In this document: piece after piece, positions 17,772 to 25,595 of the stretch | Layout: each line of letters starts with the position of its first letter | Numbering within the stretch: position 1 is the stretch's first letter | Assembly (NCBI GenBank): GCA_035906055.1 | Contig: JAMIFV010000005.1 | Span: 1 to 64,000 of the forward strand | DNA: 64,000 nucleotides | Origin: JAMIFV01 sp035906055 | GTDB lineage: Bacteria > Pseudomonadota > Alphaproteobacteria > Rickettsiales > JABCZZ01 | Direction of reading: 5' to 3' | The notes under the pieces: generated by a model | Database searches by the model: none | The model's input: the letters and a program-made list of their open reading frames with translations, nothing else | Told to the model about the DNA's origin: nothing | Position numbers and translations under genes: made by a program

Positions 17772-18377
17772 TTACTCAGGTTTAGGCTTTGGTTCTGGCT
17801 TGGGCGGTGGCGGATTCATTTCCAGCGCTACCTTATTCATGAACCCCGCCTCGTCGCCGGTGAATAATAGGGGGGTATGGCGGGCGATAACATCCAGCAT
17901 TTTATCCTGAATTCCCCATTCCGCCTTAGAGAAGTCCCCCAGAACATAGTTGGTGACAGCATCCTTATGCTCCGGCCTGCCGATGCCGATGCGCACGCGC
18001 CGGTATTCCTTGCCCAGATGCGCGTCGATGCTTTTAAGGCCGTTATGGCCGCCATGGCCGCCGCCCTGCTTCACACGTAATTTGCCGATGGGCAGGTCGA
18101 GTTCGTCATAGAGCACGATGACGTTCTCGGGGGCGATCTTGTAAAAACGCGCCGCCGCGCCTACCGATTCGCCGGAAAGGTTCATGAACGTGTGGGGCTT
18201 GAGCAGGAAAAGGCGGTCATCCTTCAGTCTTGCCTCGCACACTTCGCCCTGAAATTTCTTGCTCCACGGCGATGCGCGGAAGGTATCCGCCAGCCTTTCC
18301 GCCGCCAGAAAGCCGATATTGTGGCGGTTATGCGCGTATTTTGCACCGGGATTACCGAGGCCTGCTATTAAAAACAT
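17772..18377 (-). CDS. pth: Peptidyl-tRNA hydrolase
   Basis: Releases tRNA from stalled peptidyl-tRNA. The 201-residue product has the family motifs AGLGNPGAKYAHNRHNIGF (with the catalytic His), LLKPHTFMNLSGESV, LYDELDLPIGKLRVKQGGGHGGHNGLKSI and RIGIGRP. The C-terminus adds a Pro/Lys-rich tail (NPPPPKPEPKPKPE) beyond the usual end. It lies after rplY, the standard alphaproteobacterial order. Confidence 0.97.
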   Translation of the reverse strand: MFLIAGLGNPGAKYAHNRHNIGFLAAERLADTFRASPWSKKFQGEVCEARLKDDRLFLLKPHTFMNLSGESVGAAARFYKIAPENVIVLYDELDLPIGKLRVKQGGGHGGHNGLKSIDAHLGKEYRRVRIGIGRPEHKDAVTNYVLGDFSKAEWGIQDKMLDVIARHTPLLFTGDEAGFMNKVALEMNPPPPKPEPKPKPE

Positions 18378-18483
18378 ATATAATTCAGATTATTAATCTT
18401 GTAATCGGACCTTTGCTGGAGAATACATCACCCTTTGGGTAAACTGAAAAGGAATTTTAAGCCACAAGTGTGTAGAAGATAAA

Positions 18484-18518
18484 AAACCCCGCGCTCTTTC
18501 GAGGCGGGGTTTTTTTAC
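18484..18518. terminator. Hairpin terminator downstream of rplY
   Basis: AAAAACCCCGC and GCGGGGTTTTTTT pair around GCTCTTTCGAG, giving a GC-rich stem with U-tracts on both strands. Between rplY and pth it probably separates ribosomal-protein transcription from pth-ychF. Confidence 0.82.
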
Positions 18519-18533
18519 GGGGCTCTGGCCCTT

Positions 18534-18597
18534 CACGGCACGAGATCCCCGCCTTCGCGGGGATGACGGGAACCTAAGCGGCATAGCCGCTAAGGTT
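18534..18597. repeat. REP-like palindromes after rplY
   Basis: GATCCCCGCCTTCGCGGGGATGAC (18544-18567) is a REP-type palindrome like those at 2873 and 41.5 kb. It is followed by a second hairpin, CTTAGCGGCTATGCCGCTTAGG on the minus strand, ending just before the rplY stop. Confidence 0.75.
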
Positions 18598-18602
18598 TAC
18601 CG

Positions 18603-19298
18603 TCACTTCTTCTTGGCGTCGGCGGCCGGTTTGGCTGCTGCGGCCTTGGCATCGGCTGCCGGGGCTGCCGCACCAGCTGCGGGGGCTGCTGCGCCTTCCG
18701 CCGCTGCTGCCGGACGTGTTTCGTCCTCTTCCTTGCTGCGGCCTGCAACGGTGATCACGGTGAAGTTACGGCCCTTGATGGCGGTTTTCACGTTGCCGGG
18801 CAGGGCGATGTCGTTGATGTGCACGGAGTGACCGATATCCACGTTCAGCACGTCCACTTCGAGTGCATTCGGAATGGTGTCCGGGGTGCAGATGAGTTCG
18901 ATCTCGTGACGCACGATGTTGAGTACGCCGCCGCGCTTGAGGCCGATGGATTTTTCAACGTTGAGCACCTTCACGGGTACGAATACGTGGATCATGGAAT
19001 CCTTCTCAACGCGCTGGAAGTCAGCATGTTCGATGATGTCGGTTACCGGGTGGAACTGCACGTCGCGCGGCAGGGCGTGGAACTGCTTGCCGTCGAGCTT
19101 GATGTCCACGATCTTGTTGAAGAACGCGCCCTTGCCATACTGCATGGTGAGTTCCTTCAGCGGCAGGCTGATCTTTGCCGGCTGCTGGTTGTGGCCATAC
19201 ACGATTGCCGGTACGCGGCCTTCGCGGCGCATGGCGCGGGCTGCGCCCTTGCCCTGGCCTTCGCGGGCGGTTGCTTCAAATACGGTTGCTACTTTCAT
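18603..19298 (-). CDS. rplY: 50S ribosomal protein L25 (general stress protein Ctc form)
   Basis: Binds 5S rRNA. The 231-residue product is the long Ctc-type form: an N-terminal L25 domain (ARAMRREGRVPAIVYGHNQQPAKISLP, then HFQRVE-like ADFQRVEKDSMIHVFVPV) and a C-terminal beta domain ending with DIALPGNVKTAIKGRNFTVITVAG, followed by an Ala/Pro/Lys-rich tail from about residue 190. An SD-like AGGAG precedes the ATG. It is followed by pth-ychF and preceded by prs. Confidence 0.96.
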   Translation of the reverse strand: MKVATVFEATAREGQGKGAARAMRREGRVPAIVYGHNQQPAKISLPLKELTMQYGKGAFFNKIVDIKLDGKQFHALPRDVQFHPVTDIIEHADFQRVEKDSMIHVFVPVKVLNVEKSIGLKRGGVLNIVRHEIELICTPDTIPNALEVDVLNVDIGHSVHINDIALPGNVKTAIKGRNFTVITVAGRSKEEDETRPAAAAEGAAAPAAGAAAPAADAKAAAAKPAADAKKK

Positions 19299-19328
19299 GG
19301 TACTTCTCCTTCAAAACTACAGAAATTA

Positions 19329-20261
19329 TTAATCGAAAAGACTGGATACGGATGTTTCTTCACTGATGCGGCGGATGGCTTCGGCCAGCAGCGGCGCAAT
19401 AGTGATAACACGTATGTTGTGGGCTTTTTTCACCGCTTCGGTGGCGCCGATCGTGTCGGTGATGACGAGCGAGGTCAGCACCGAGCTGGTGACGCGCTCA
19501 ATGGCCTTGCCGGAAAGCACGCCGTGGGTGACGTAAGCGGCTACGGAAAGCGCGCCGTTGTTCTTGAGCGCTTCGGCGGCGTTGCAGAGCGTGCCTGCGG
19601 AGTCCACGATATCATCGTATAGGATGCAGTGGCGGCCTCCCACTTCGCCGATGATGTTCATCACTTCGGAAACACCTGCGCGTTCGCGGCGCTTGTCCAC
19701 GATGGCGAGTTCCGCGTCAAGGCGCTTGGCCAGCGCGCGGGCACGCACCACGCCGCCCACGTCGGGCGATACGATGACGACGTTTTTTTCCTTATAATTG
19801 TTCTTGATGTCCGACACGATAACGGGCGCGGCGTAAAGGTGGTCGAGCGGGATGTCGAAGAAGCCCTGGATCTGGGCGGCGTGCAGGTCGATGGTGAGCA
19901 CGCGGTCGGCACCGGCGGACGTGATGATGTTGGCTACCAGCTTGGCGGAGATGGGCGTGCGGGGGCCGGGCTTGCGGTCCTGCCTTGCATAGCCGAAATA
20001 GGGGATGACTGCGGTGATGCGGCGAGCGGAAGCGCGGCGCAGGGCGTCCAGCGATACGAGCAGTTCCATGATATGGTCGTTGGCGGGGGCGGAGGTGGAT
20101 TGCAGCACGAATACATCTTCACCGCGCACGTTCTCATGGATCTCGGCGAATACTTCCTGATCGTTGAAGCGGCGGATGGTCGCATTGGTAAGCGGCACAT
20201 CGAGGTAGGATGCCATTGCTTCCGCGAGGGGGATATTGCTATTGCACGCCAGCAGCTTCAT
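19329..20261 (-). CDS. prs: Ribose-phosphate pyrophosphokinase (PRPP synthase)
   Basis: Makes PRPP from ribose 5-phosphate and ATP, needed for purines, pyrimidines, NAD (nadC) and tryptophan (trpD). Starting at 20261 (MKLLACNSN) gives 310 residues, the class I length; the open frame extends 16 codons further but without family similarity. Motifs: [80 protein letters not shown] and the PRPP loop [18 protein letters not shown]. Confidence 0.97.
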   Translation of the reverse strand: MKLLACNSNIPLAEAMASYLDVPLTNATIRRFNDQEVFAEIHENVRGEDVFVLQSTSAPANDHIMELLVSLDALRRASARRITAVIPYFGYARQDRKPGPRTPISAKLVANIITSAGADRVLTIDLHAAQIQGFFDIPLDHLYAAPVIVSDIKNNYKEKNVVIVSPDVGGVVRARALAKRLDAELAIVDKRRERAGVSEVMNIIGEVGGRHCILYDDIVDSAGTLCNAAEALKNNGALSVAAYVTHGVLSGKAIERVTSSVLTSLVITDTIGATEAVKKAHNIRVITIAPLLAEAIRRISEETSVSSLFD

Positions 20262-20488
20262 AAAACTCAGCCCAAAAGATTCATGTTTGCGGCTGATGCT
20301 GCACTGCATTTATACATGACAATATATAAGGAGTGCGAATCAGCCGTTTTCGTATGTTAGTCCCCTGAATTAAGGCTCACCACACGGCAGTCACATGGCC
20401 AGCCCAATAAAGGGTGCAGCCTTATAGCAAAGGGGTGTGGGAATGTAAACGGGAAAGATATTGTATTTAACTGTTAAATATCAAATCC

Positions 20489-22270
20489 CTACTTGCCACG
20501 GGCGCTGCCGGTTACCGAGGATTGCTGGAACTTCACCTGTTTCTGGGTCTCGTTCATATCACCCGACTTCACGTCCAGCGTTCCGCGCGCGAGGGCATAG
20601 TCGCTGTCGCGGAAGAGTTCGGTGAGGCGGGATATCTCATGCTCGGTTACCCCGATGGATTTCAGCAGCGCGCCGCCAAGCTGCAGGCTGGCTTCGAACA
20701 TTTCGGATACGGCGACGTTAGCACCGGCGGTTTCAAGCGCCTGAACGTCTTTGAGGTCTTTTGCGCGGGCGATGATGGGCAAGCTGGCCGCCGCGCTGCG
20801 CATGCCGTGCACGGCGCGCTCGGCTGCCTCGGCGTTGTTGAGGGTGATGATGCCCGCAAGCGCGCGGTCCACCCCGATGGCGTGCAGCACTTCGCGCCGC
20901 GAGCCGTCCCCATAATAGACCGGCAGGCCGATCTTGCGCGCACGCACGACAGTGGAGACTTGCGTATCCACCGCGATATAAGGAATGTTTTCGGTGGAAA
21001 GCAGCTTGGCGATCGTTTGCCCTACACGGCCAAAGCCCAGGATGAGCACATGGTTGCTGATATCGGACATCTCTTTGGTAAGGTCTTCCGCACCGCGCTT
21101 GCGGCGGCTTTCGCTTCGGCGGGCGAATTGCTCACCTATCGCCATGGCCACGGGCGTGAGCGCCATGGTCATCACCACGGCGAGCGTGAGTATCTGCGAC
21201 CAATGCGCATCGATAAGCCCGTTGCCCAGCGCCTGCGTGAACACGATGAACGCGAACTCACCGCCCTGTGAGAGCAGCAGGCCTGCCTGCACCGCCACGC
21301 TGAAGCGGAAAGTGAAAAGGCGGCATAATATGATGATGATGACCGCCTTGGACGCCATGATGGACAGCGCCAGCGTGAAGATAAGCATCACCTGTTCACC
21401 CAGCATGGTGAAATCCACCGACATGCCGATGACCATGAAGAACAGGCCGAGGAAGATGCCTTTAAAGGGCATTACATCCGCTTCCACCTGATGACGGTAT
21501 TCGGTCTCGGCCAGCAGCAATCCGGCGAGGAACGCGCCCAGCGGCAGCGACAGCCCCACCTCATGCGTGATGAAACCCGTGCCCAGTACTATCAGCAAGG
21601 TGAGCGCGGTGAATATCTCAGGGTTCTCCACCGACGCCACCGCACGGTAAAGCTTGCCCAGCAGCAATTGCCCCACCAGCAGAATGGTGCCAAGGGCAAG
21701 CGACGCCTTGACGCACACAATGAGCAGCTCATGCCCGAGGAGGGAGAGGTCCGAACTGGCCATGGCGGGCACGACCACCAGCAAAGGCACGGCGGCAAGG
21801 TCCTGTATCAGCAGCACGGCGAGCGAAAGCCTGCCAAGGGGCGAAGAGCCCTGGCGTTTATCCTGCAGGAGCTGCATCACGAGTGCGGTGGAGGAAAGCG
21901 CCAGCGCGCCGCCTATGACCAGCGACGCCGCGAAGGATACACCGGCAAACATCAGCGCCCCCGCGATCAGCCACGACGTGGCGGCCACCTGCGCGAAGGC
22001 GACGAAGAATACATGCTTGCGCATGGCTCTTAAGCGGTCCCATGAAAGTTCCAGTCCGATGATGAACAAGAGGAACATCACGCCGAATTCGGCGATGCCT
22101 CGCGTCATGCTGTTGTCAGGAATGAGGCCGATGCCGCCCGGGCCAACCACGGCGCCCGCTACAAGGTAACCCAGCACTGCGCTGGCATTGAGTTTGCGAA
22201 AAATGGCCACCACAACCACGGCGGCACACAGCAATACTAGGACTGGATAGAAGTGCAGCGCTTCGTTCAT
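20489..22270 (-). CDS. Kef-type cation/proton antiporter (CPA2) with TrkA-N domain
   Basis: Inner-membrane monovalent cation/H+ antiporter. The N-terminal 380 residues form about 12 helices with family segments LGYLVAGAVVGPGGIGLI, EFGVMFLLFIIGLELSWDRL, GGALALSSTALVMQLLQ and LPLGAFLAGLLLAETEYRHQVE. The C-terminus carries a Rossmann TrkA-N domain (HVLILGFGRVGQTIAKLL). I start at 22270 because AAGAGGAT lies directly upstream; the TTG at 22288 is the only alternative. A KefB/KefC-like role, gated by glutathione, is possible but cannot be separated from YbaL-like proteins by reading. Confidence 0.9.
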   Translation of the reverse strand: MNEALHFYPVLVLLCAAVVVVAIFRKLNASAVLGYLVAGAVVGPGGIGLIPDNSMTRGIAEFGVMFLLFIIGLELSWDRLRAMRKHVFFVAFAQVAATSWLIAGALMFAGVSFAASLVIGGALALSSTALVMQLLQDKRQGSSPLGRLSLAVLLIQDLAAVPLLVVVPAMASSDLSLLGHELLIVCVKASLALGTILLVGQLLLGKLYRAVASVENPEIFTALTLLIVLGTGFITHEVGLSLPLGAFLAGLLLAETEYRHQVEADVMPFKGIFLGLFFMVIGMSVDFTMLGEQVMLIFTLALSIMASKAVIIIILCRLFTFRFSVAVQAGLLLSQGGEFAFIVFTQALGNGLIDAHWSQILTLAVVMTMALTPVAMAIGEQFARRSESRRKRGAEDLTKEMSDISNHVLILGFGRVGQTIAKLLSTENIPYIAVDTQVSTVVRARKIGLPVYYGDGSRREVLHAIGVDRALAGIITLNNAEAAERAVHGMRSAAASLPIIARAKDLKDVQALETAGANVAVSEMFEASLQLGGALLKSIGVTEHEISRLTELFRDSDYALARGTLDVKSGDMNETQKQVKFQQSSVTGSARGK

Positions 22271-22280
22271 ATCCTCTTCG

Positions 22281-22384
22281 CAATTCAAGTATTGGCGTCG
22301 TTATCCTTCGGTCTCGGTGTGCTCATGTACTCAAGTGTACACTCCGCGCGCCTCGCCTCGGCTGCCTAGCCAATTCCCGAATTG
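22281..22384. repeat. Second palindromic repeat family, copy 2
   Basis: The core (TCCTTCGGTCTCGGTGTGCT, ATGTACTCAAGTGTACAC, CTCGCCTCGGCTGCCTAG) is nearly identical to copy 1 at 3.9 kb. The arms CAATTCAAGTATTGGC (22281-22296) and GCCAATTCCCGAATTG (22369-22384) are unlike those of copy 1 yet pair with each other at 13 of 16 positions. Confidence 0.82.
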
Positions 22385-22463
22385 CTTTGAGTATACACAT
22401 AAGCTGATTGAACCTAATGCTACTTATTAATAATATCAGCTATATGTACAAGGTAAAATTGCC

Positions 22464-23213
22464 ATGGAGAGATATAAAGTGACAACGATTCTGGTGACGG
22501 GCGGCGCGGTGCGTGTGGGCAGGGATATCTGCCTCGCGATGGCTGATGCGGGATGGGACATAGTGATCCACTATAACCGTTCCGAAACAGAAGCGCAGGA
22601 ACTGGCAGACATCATCAAAAGCAAAAACCGTGCGGCGCATGTTGTGCAGGCTGATCTGCGGGACGAAGCTGCCACTGCAGGCATCTTTAAAACACTCGCG
22701 GCAAAGAACGTACATGTGGATTGCCTCGTCAATAACGCGTCGCTTTTTTTGAAAAATAGCTTCAGCGATATCTCGCGCGCGAGCTTCAACGACCATATGG
22801 CGGTAAACTGCCTGGCCCCCCTGCAACTGGCGAGGGACTTCGCCGCGCACTATAACGGTGAGGACGGCACTATCATCAACATCACGGACGGGCTGGAAGG
22901 CTGGAGCATGTCTCCTGCGTTCCTCTCATATGCGCTCAGCAAACGAGCGCTCGCTGATGCCACCGCCATGCTGGTGCGTGCGCTTGCACCGCGTGTGCGC
23001 ATCAACGCCATTGCTCCCGGCGCGACGCTGGAAGGCGTGCAGGACAAAGCCGACACGTTCAGCAAGCTGCGTGATATCGCCCCGCTGAAACGCACGGGCA
23101 GCACGCAGGAACTCTGCGCTGCGATCCGCTATATAATGTCGTCACCGAGCTTTACGGGGCAGACCATTACTCTTTCAGGCGGTATGCATACCCTGCCTCA
23201 GCACGCGCTTTGA
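22464..23213 (+). CDS. Short-chain dehydrogenase, pteridine-reductase/FolM-like
   Basis: A 249-residue NAD(P)H-dependent oxidoreductase with the Rossmann start TILVTGGAVRVGRDIC, VVQADLRD, the NNASLF segment and the catalytic YALSK. The Arg in the glycine-rich loop (GGAVRVG) and a long substrate loop resemble pteridine reductases and FolM, which make tetrahydromonapterin or tetrahydrofolate; substrate is not proven. A GTG at 22479 preceded by GGAGAG at good spacing (product MTTILVTGG) is an equally good start. Single gene, divergent from the antiporter. Confidence 0.85.
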   Translation: MERYKVTTILVTGGAVRVGRDICLAMADAGWDIVIHYNRSETEAQELADIIKSKNRAAHVVQADLRDEAATAGIFKTLAAKNVHVDCLVNNASLFLKNSFSDISRASFNDHMAVNCLAPLQLARDFAAHYNGEDGTIINITDGLEGWSMSPAFLSYALSKRALADATAMLVRALAPRVRINAIAPGATLEGVQDKADTFSKLRDIAPLKRTGSTQELCAAIRYIMSSPSFTGQTITLSGGMHTLPQHAL

Positions 23214-23544
23214 CACGTTCGCTAACGTTCCCAGGCAGGAAAATACGCGGCTTTGTACACAGCGCGCCCTGGAAGTGGCAGAAATCCAACATTTCCTCTT
23301 TTTTAACTATTGAAAAGCCACAGCCTTATAAAAAATCGTTATATTTCAATAAAATGATATTTGCCTATTTTTTAGGCAAGATGTAAAAAAGCCATAAAAT
23401 GCTTTCATTACGCGTATGCAATGTGGGGTTTTCAACATAGTTATCCACAGGTTTGGTGGATGAAAATAAAATACCCTCTGCAAGCGAGGGAATGCCTCAT
23501 AAATTCTGCATGCAGAATTTCATCCACACGGATATAGGAGAGAT
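23214..23544. other. 331-base AT-rich gap before uvrC
   Basis: No gene is visible. The stretch is AT-rich compared with the coding DNA around it. It contains a small hairpin, TTGCCTATTTTTTAGGCAA, near 23361-23379, and a perfect 20-base palindrome at 23501-23520. The second half presumably holds the uvrC promoter, but I cannot pick a clear -35/-10 pair. Confidence 0.6.
23501..23520. promoter_or_regulatory. Perfect 20-bp palindrome upstream of uvrC
   Basis: AAATTCTGCATGCAGAATTT reads the same on both strands and ends 24 bases before the uvrC ATG. It does not match the alphaproteobacterial LexA box (GTTC-N7-GTTC), so if it is an operator it is for another regulator; it could also be an mRNA hairpin near the ribosome-binding site. 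Confidence 0.5.
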
Positions 23545-25383
23545 ATGAGCGAGAACGGATTCGATATCATACGCGCTTACCTGAAGGACATGCAGACATC
23601 GCCCGGTGTCTACCGCATGCTCGATGCGGATAAGAACGTGCTCTATGTGGGCAAGGCGAAGAATCTCAGGAACCGTGTCGGTAATTATGTGAGTGCGTCG
23701 GGATTGTCGGGGCGCATCATGCGCATGATCTCGCTCACGTGTTCCATGGAGATCGTGACCACGCGCACGGAAGCCGAAGCGCTGCTGCTGGAAGCCAACC
23801 TCATCAAGGAGTATAAGCCGCGTTACAACATCCTGCTGCGCGACGACAAATCCTTCCCGCATATCCTGCTGACGAAAGAGCACCCATACCCGCAGATCGT
23901 GAAGCATCGCGGCGCGCAAACGCAGAAGGGCTATTATTTCGGCCCGTTCGCTTCCGCCGGTGCGGTGAACGATACGATCGCCGTCTTACAGAAAATATTC
24001 CTGCTGCGCCCCTGCAGTGACGCGATGTTCGCCAGCCGCACGCGCCCCTGCCTGCAATACCAGATAAAGCGCTGCTCCGCCCCGTGCGTGGGCTATGTAA
24101 CGCCGGAACAATACGCCGACCAGATAGAGCAGGCGCGCAATTTCCTCACCGGCAAGAGCCGCGAAGTGCAGATGCGCTTCATGGAAGACATGCAGAAGGC
24201 CAGCGACGCCATGGAATACGAGAAGGCGGCGAGCCTGCGCGACCGCCTTGCCGCGCTCAACCGTGTGCAGCACGAGCAGCGCGTTATCGCCGAGACATTG
24301 CAGGACGCCGACGTGCTGGCGCTGCACCGCGACGGGCCGCATGCCTGCATCCAGGTGTTCTTCTTCCGTGCTGGACAGAATTTCGGCAACCGTTCCTATT
24401 TTCCGTCGCATGTGGCCGACACCAGCGACGCAGAGATCATCACCGCGTTCATGGGGCAGTTCTATGTCACCTCGCCCGCGCCAAAACTCATTCTCACCAG
24501 CCACACGCTCGATGAAACGGACTGGCTGGAAAAAGCGCTCAGCTATCGTGTGGACTACAAAGTGGAAATACACAGCCCGCAGCGCGGTGAAAAGAAAGAC
24601 GTGATGGAGCAGGCCGTGCAGAACGCGAAAGAGTCGCTGGTGCGCCACCTCTCCACGCAGGCAGGCAATGCCGAGATGCTTGAGAAGCTGGGCGCGCTGT
24701 TCATGATGGGCGCGCCGCCCGCCCGCATCGAAGTGTACGATAACAGCCATATCGCAGGCACGCACATGGTGGGCGCGATGGTGAGCGCTACCCAGGAAGG
24801 GTTCGACAAGAAGCATTACCGCCGCTTTAACATCCGCCACACCGAACTGACGCCGGGGGACGATTACGCCATGCTGCGCGAGGTGCTCACGCGCCGCTTC
24901 ATGCGCCTTCAGAAGGAGGATGCCGACCGCGCCAGCCAGTGGCCCGACCTTGTGCTGATCGACGGCGGGCAGGGGCAGCTTTCCTCCGCCACGCAGGTAT
25001 TCAATGAACTGGGGATTACCGACCTTGCCTATGTGGCTATCTCCAAGGGGCCCGACCGCAATGCCGGGCGCGAATGGTTCCATCAGCCGGGCAGAGCGGC
25101 GTTCCAGCTGGAGAAGAACGATTCCGTGCTGCATTATTTGCAGCGCCTGCGCGATGAGGCGCACCGCTTCGCCATCGGTTCGCACCGCATTAAGCGCAGC
25201 AACGCGATGCGTGAGTCGGGGCTTGATGCCATTCCCGGCATTGGTGCGCTGCGCAAGCGCGCGCTGCTCAAGCATTTCGGTTCTTACAGGGGGGTGGAAA
25301 GCGCCACGCTGGAAGAACTGCGCGCCGTGCAGGGCATTAACAGCGCGACTGCGGAAAAAATTTATAATTTCTTTAGAAATTAA
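23545..25383 (+). CDS. uvrC: Excinuclease ABC subunit C
   Basis: Makes both incisions around UvrB-bound DNA lesions. The 612-residue product has the GIY-YIG nuclease (SPGVYRMLDADKNVLYVGKAKNLRNRV), a Cys-rich segment CSDAMFASRTRPCLQYQIKRCSAPCVGY, the UvrB-binding UVR motif (FMEDMQKASDAMEYEKAASLRDRLAAL), the C-terminal RNase H-like nuclease (EVYDNSHIAGTHMVGAMV, VLIDGGQGQLSSA) and a helix-hairpin-helix pair (LDAIPGIGALRKRALLKHFG). SD GGAG precedes the ATG. Length is typical. Confidence 0.98.
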   Translation: MSENGFDIIRAYLKDMQTSPGVYRMLDADKNVLYVGKAKNLRNRVGNYVSASGLSGRIMRMISLTCSMEIVTTRTEAEALLLEANLIKEYKPRYNILLRDDKSFPHILLTKEHPYPQIVKHRGAQTQKGYYFGPFASAGAVNDTIAVLQKIFLLRPCSDAMFASRTRPCLQYQIKRCSAPCVGYVTPEQYADQIEQARNFLTGKSREVQMRFMEDMQKASDAMEYEKAASLRDRLAALNRVQHEQRVIAETLQDADVLALHRDGPHACIQVFFFRAGQNFGNRSYFPSHVADTSDAEIITAFMGQFYVTSPAPKLILTSHTLDETDWLEKALSYRVDYKVEIHSPQRGEKKDVMEQAVQNAKESLVRHLSTQAGNAEMLEKLGALFMMGAPPARIEVYDNSHIAGTHMVGAMVSATQEGFDKKHYRRFNIRHTELTPGDDYAMLREVLTRRFMRLQKEDADRASQWPDLVLIDGGQGQLSSATQVFNELGITDLAYVAISKGPDRNAGREWFHQPGRAAFQLEKNDSVLHYLQRLRDEAHRFAIGSHRIKRSNAMRESGLDAIPGIGALRKRALLKHFGSYRGVESATLEELRAVQGINSATAEKIYNFFRN

Positions 25384-25595
25384 TGGGGGGCGTCCCCTTT
25401 TTTGTGGGGACGGCAACAGCCGTCCCCATTCGCGTTCCACGCGGGTTCCCCTGCGTAAATCCCGGAAAGCCCCGGAACAGGCATAAATCAGGCGTTTACG
25501 TTGTCATGGAGGAGTCCTTCACGACGACCCCTTTAGAGGGGGAGCGAAGTGCGGAGCACGAGCGGGGCGCTCATGCGCCCCCCTTTAAAGAAAAT
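25384..25595. repeat. Two-armed copy D of the GGAGGAG/CGACGACCCC family
   Basis: Begins directly after the uvrC stop and ends at the ankyrin gene stop. The left half has a GGGGACGG..CCGTCCCC hairpin, GCGTTCCACGC and CCCCTGCG. The right half has GGAGGAGTCCTTCACGACGA, CCCCTTTAGAGGGGG and GGGGCGCTCATGCGCCCC. It may serve as a bidirectional terminator for the two convergent genes. Confidence 0.85.

Noticed and set aside
23986..25440. A 484-codon open frame antisense to uvrC
   Set aside because: It covers a gene with clear uvrC motifs, has no family features, and is rich in His/Arg/Ala as expected from reverse reading of GC-rich codons. The same holds for the 438-codon frame opposite proS (38103-39419), the 374-codon frame opposite ychF (16621-17745), and the 457-codon frame opposite ctaD/ctaC (6978-8351).
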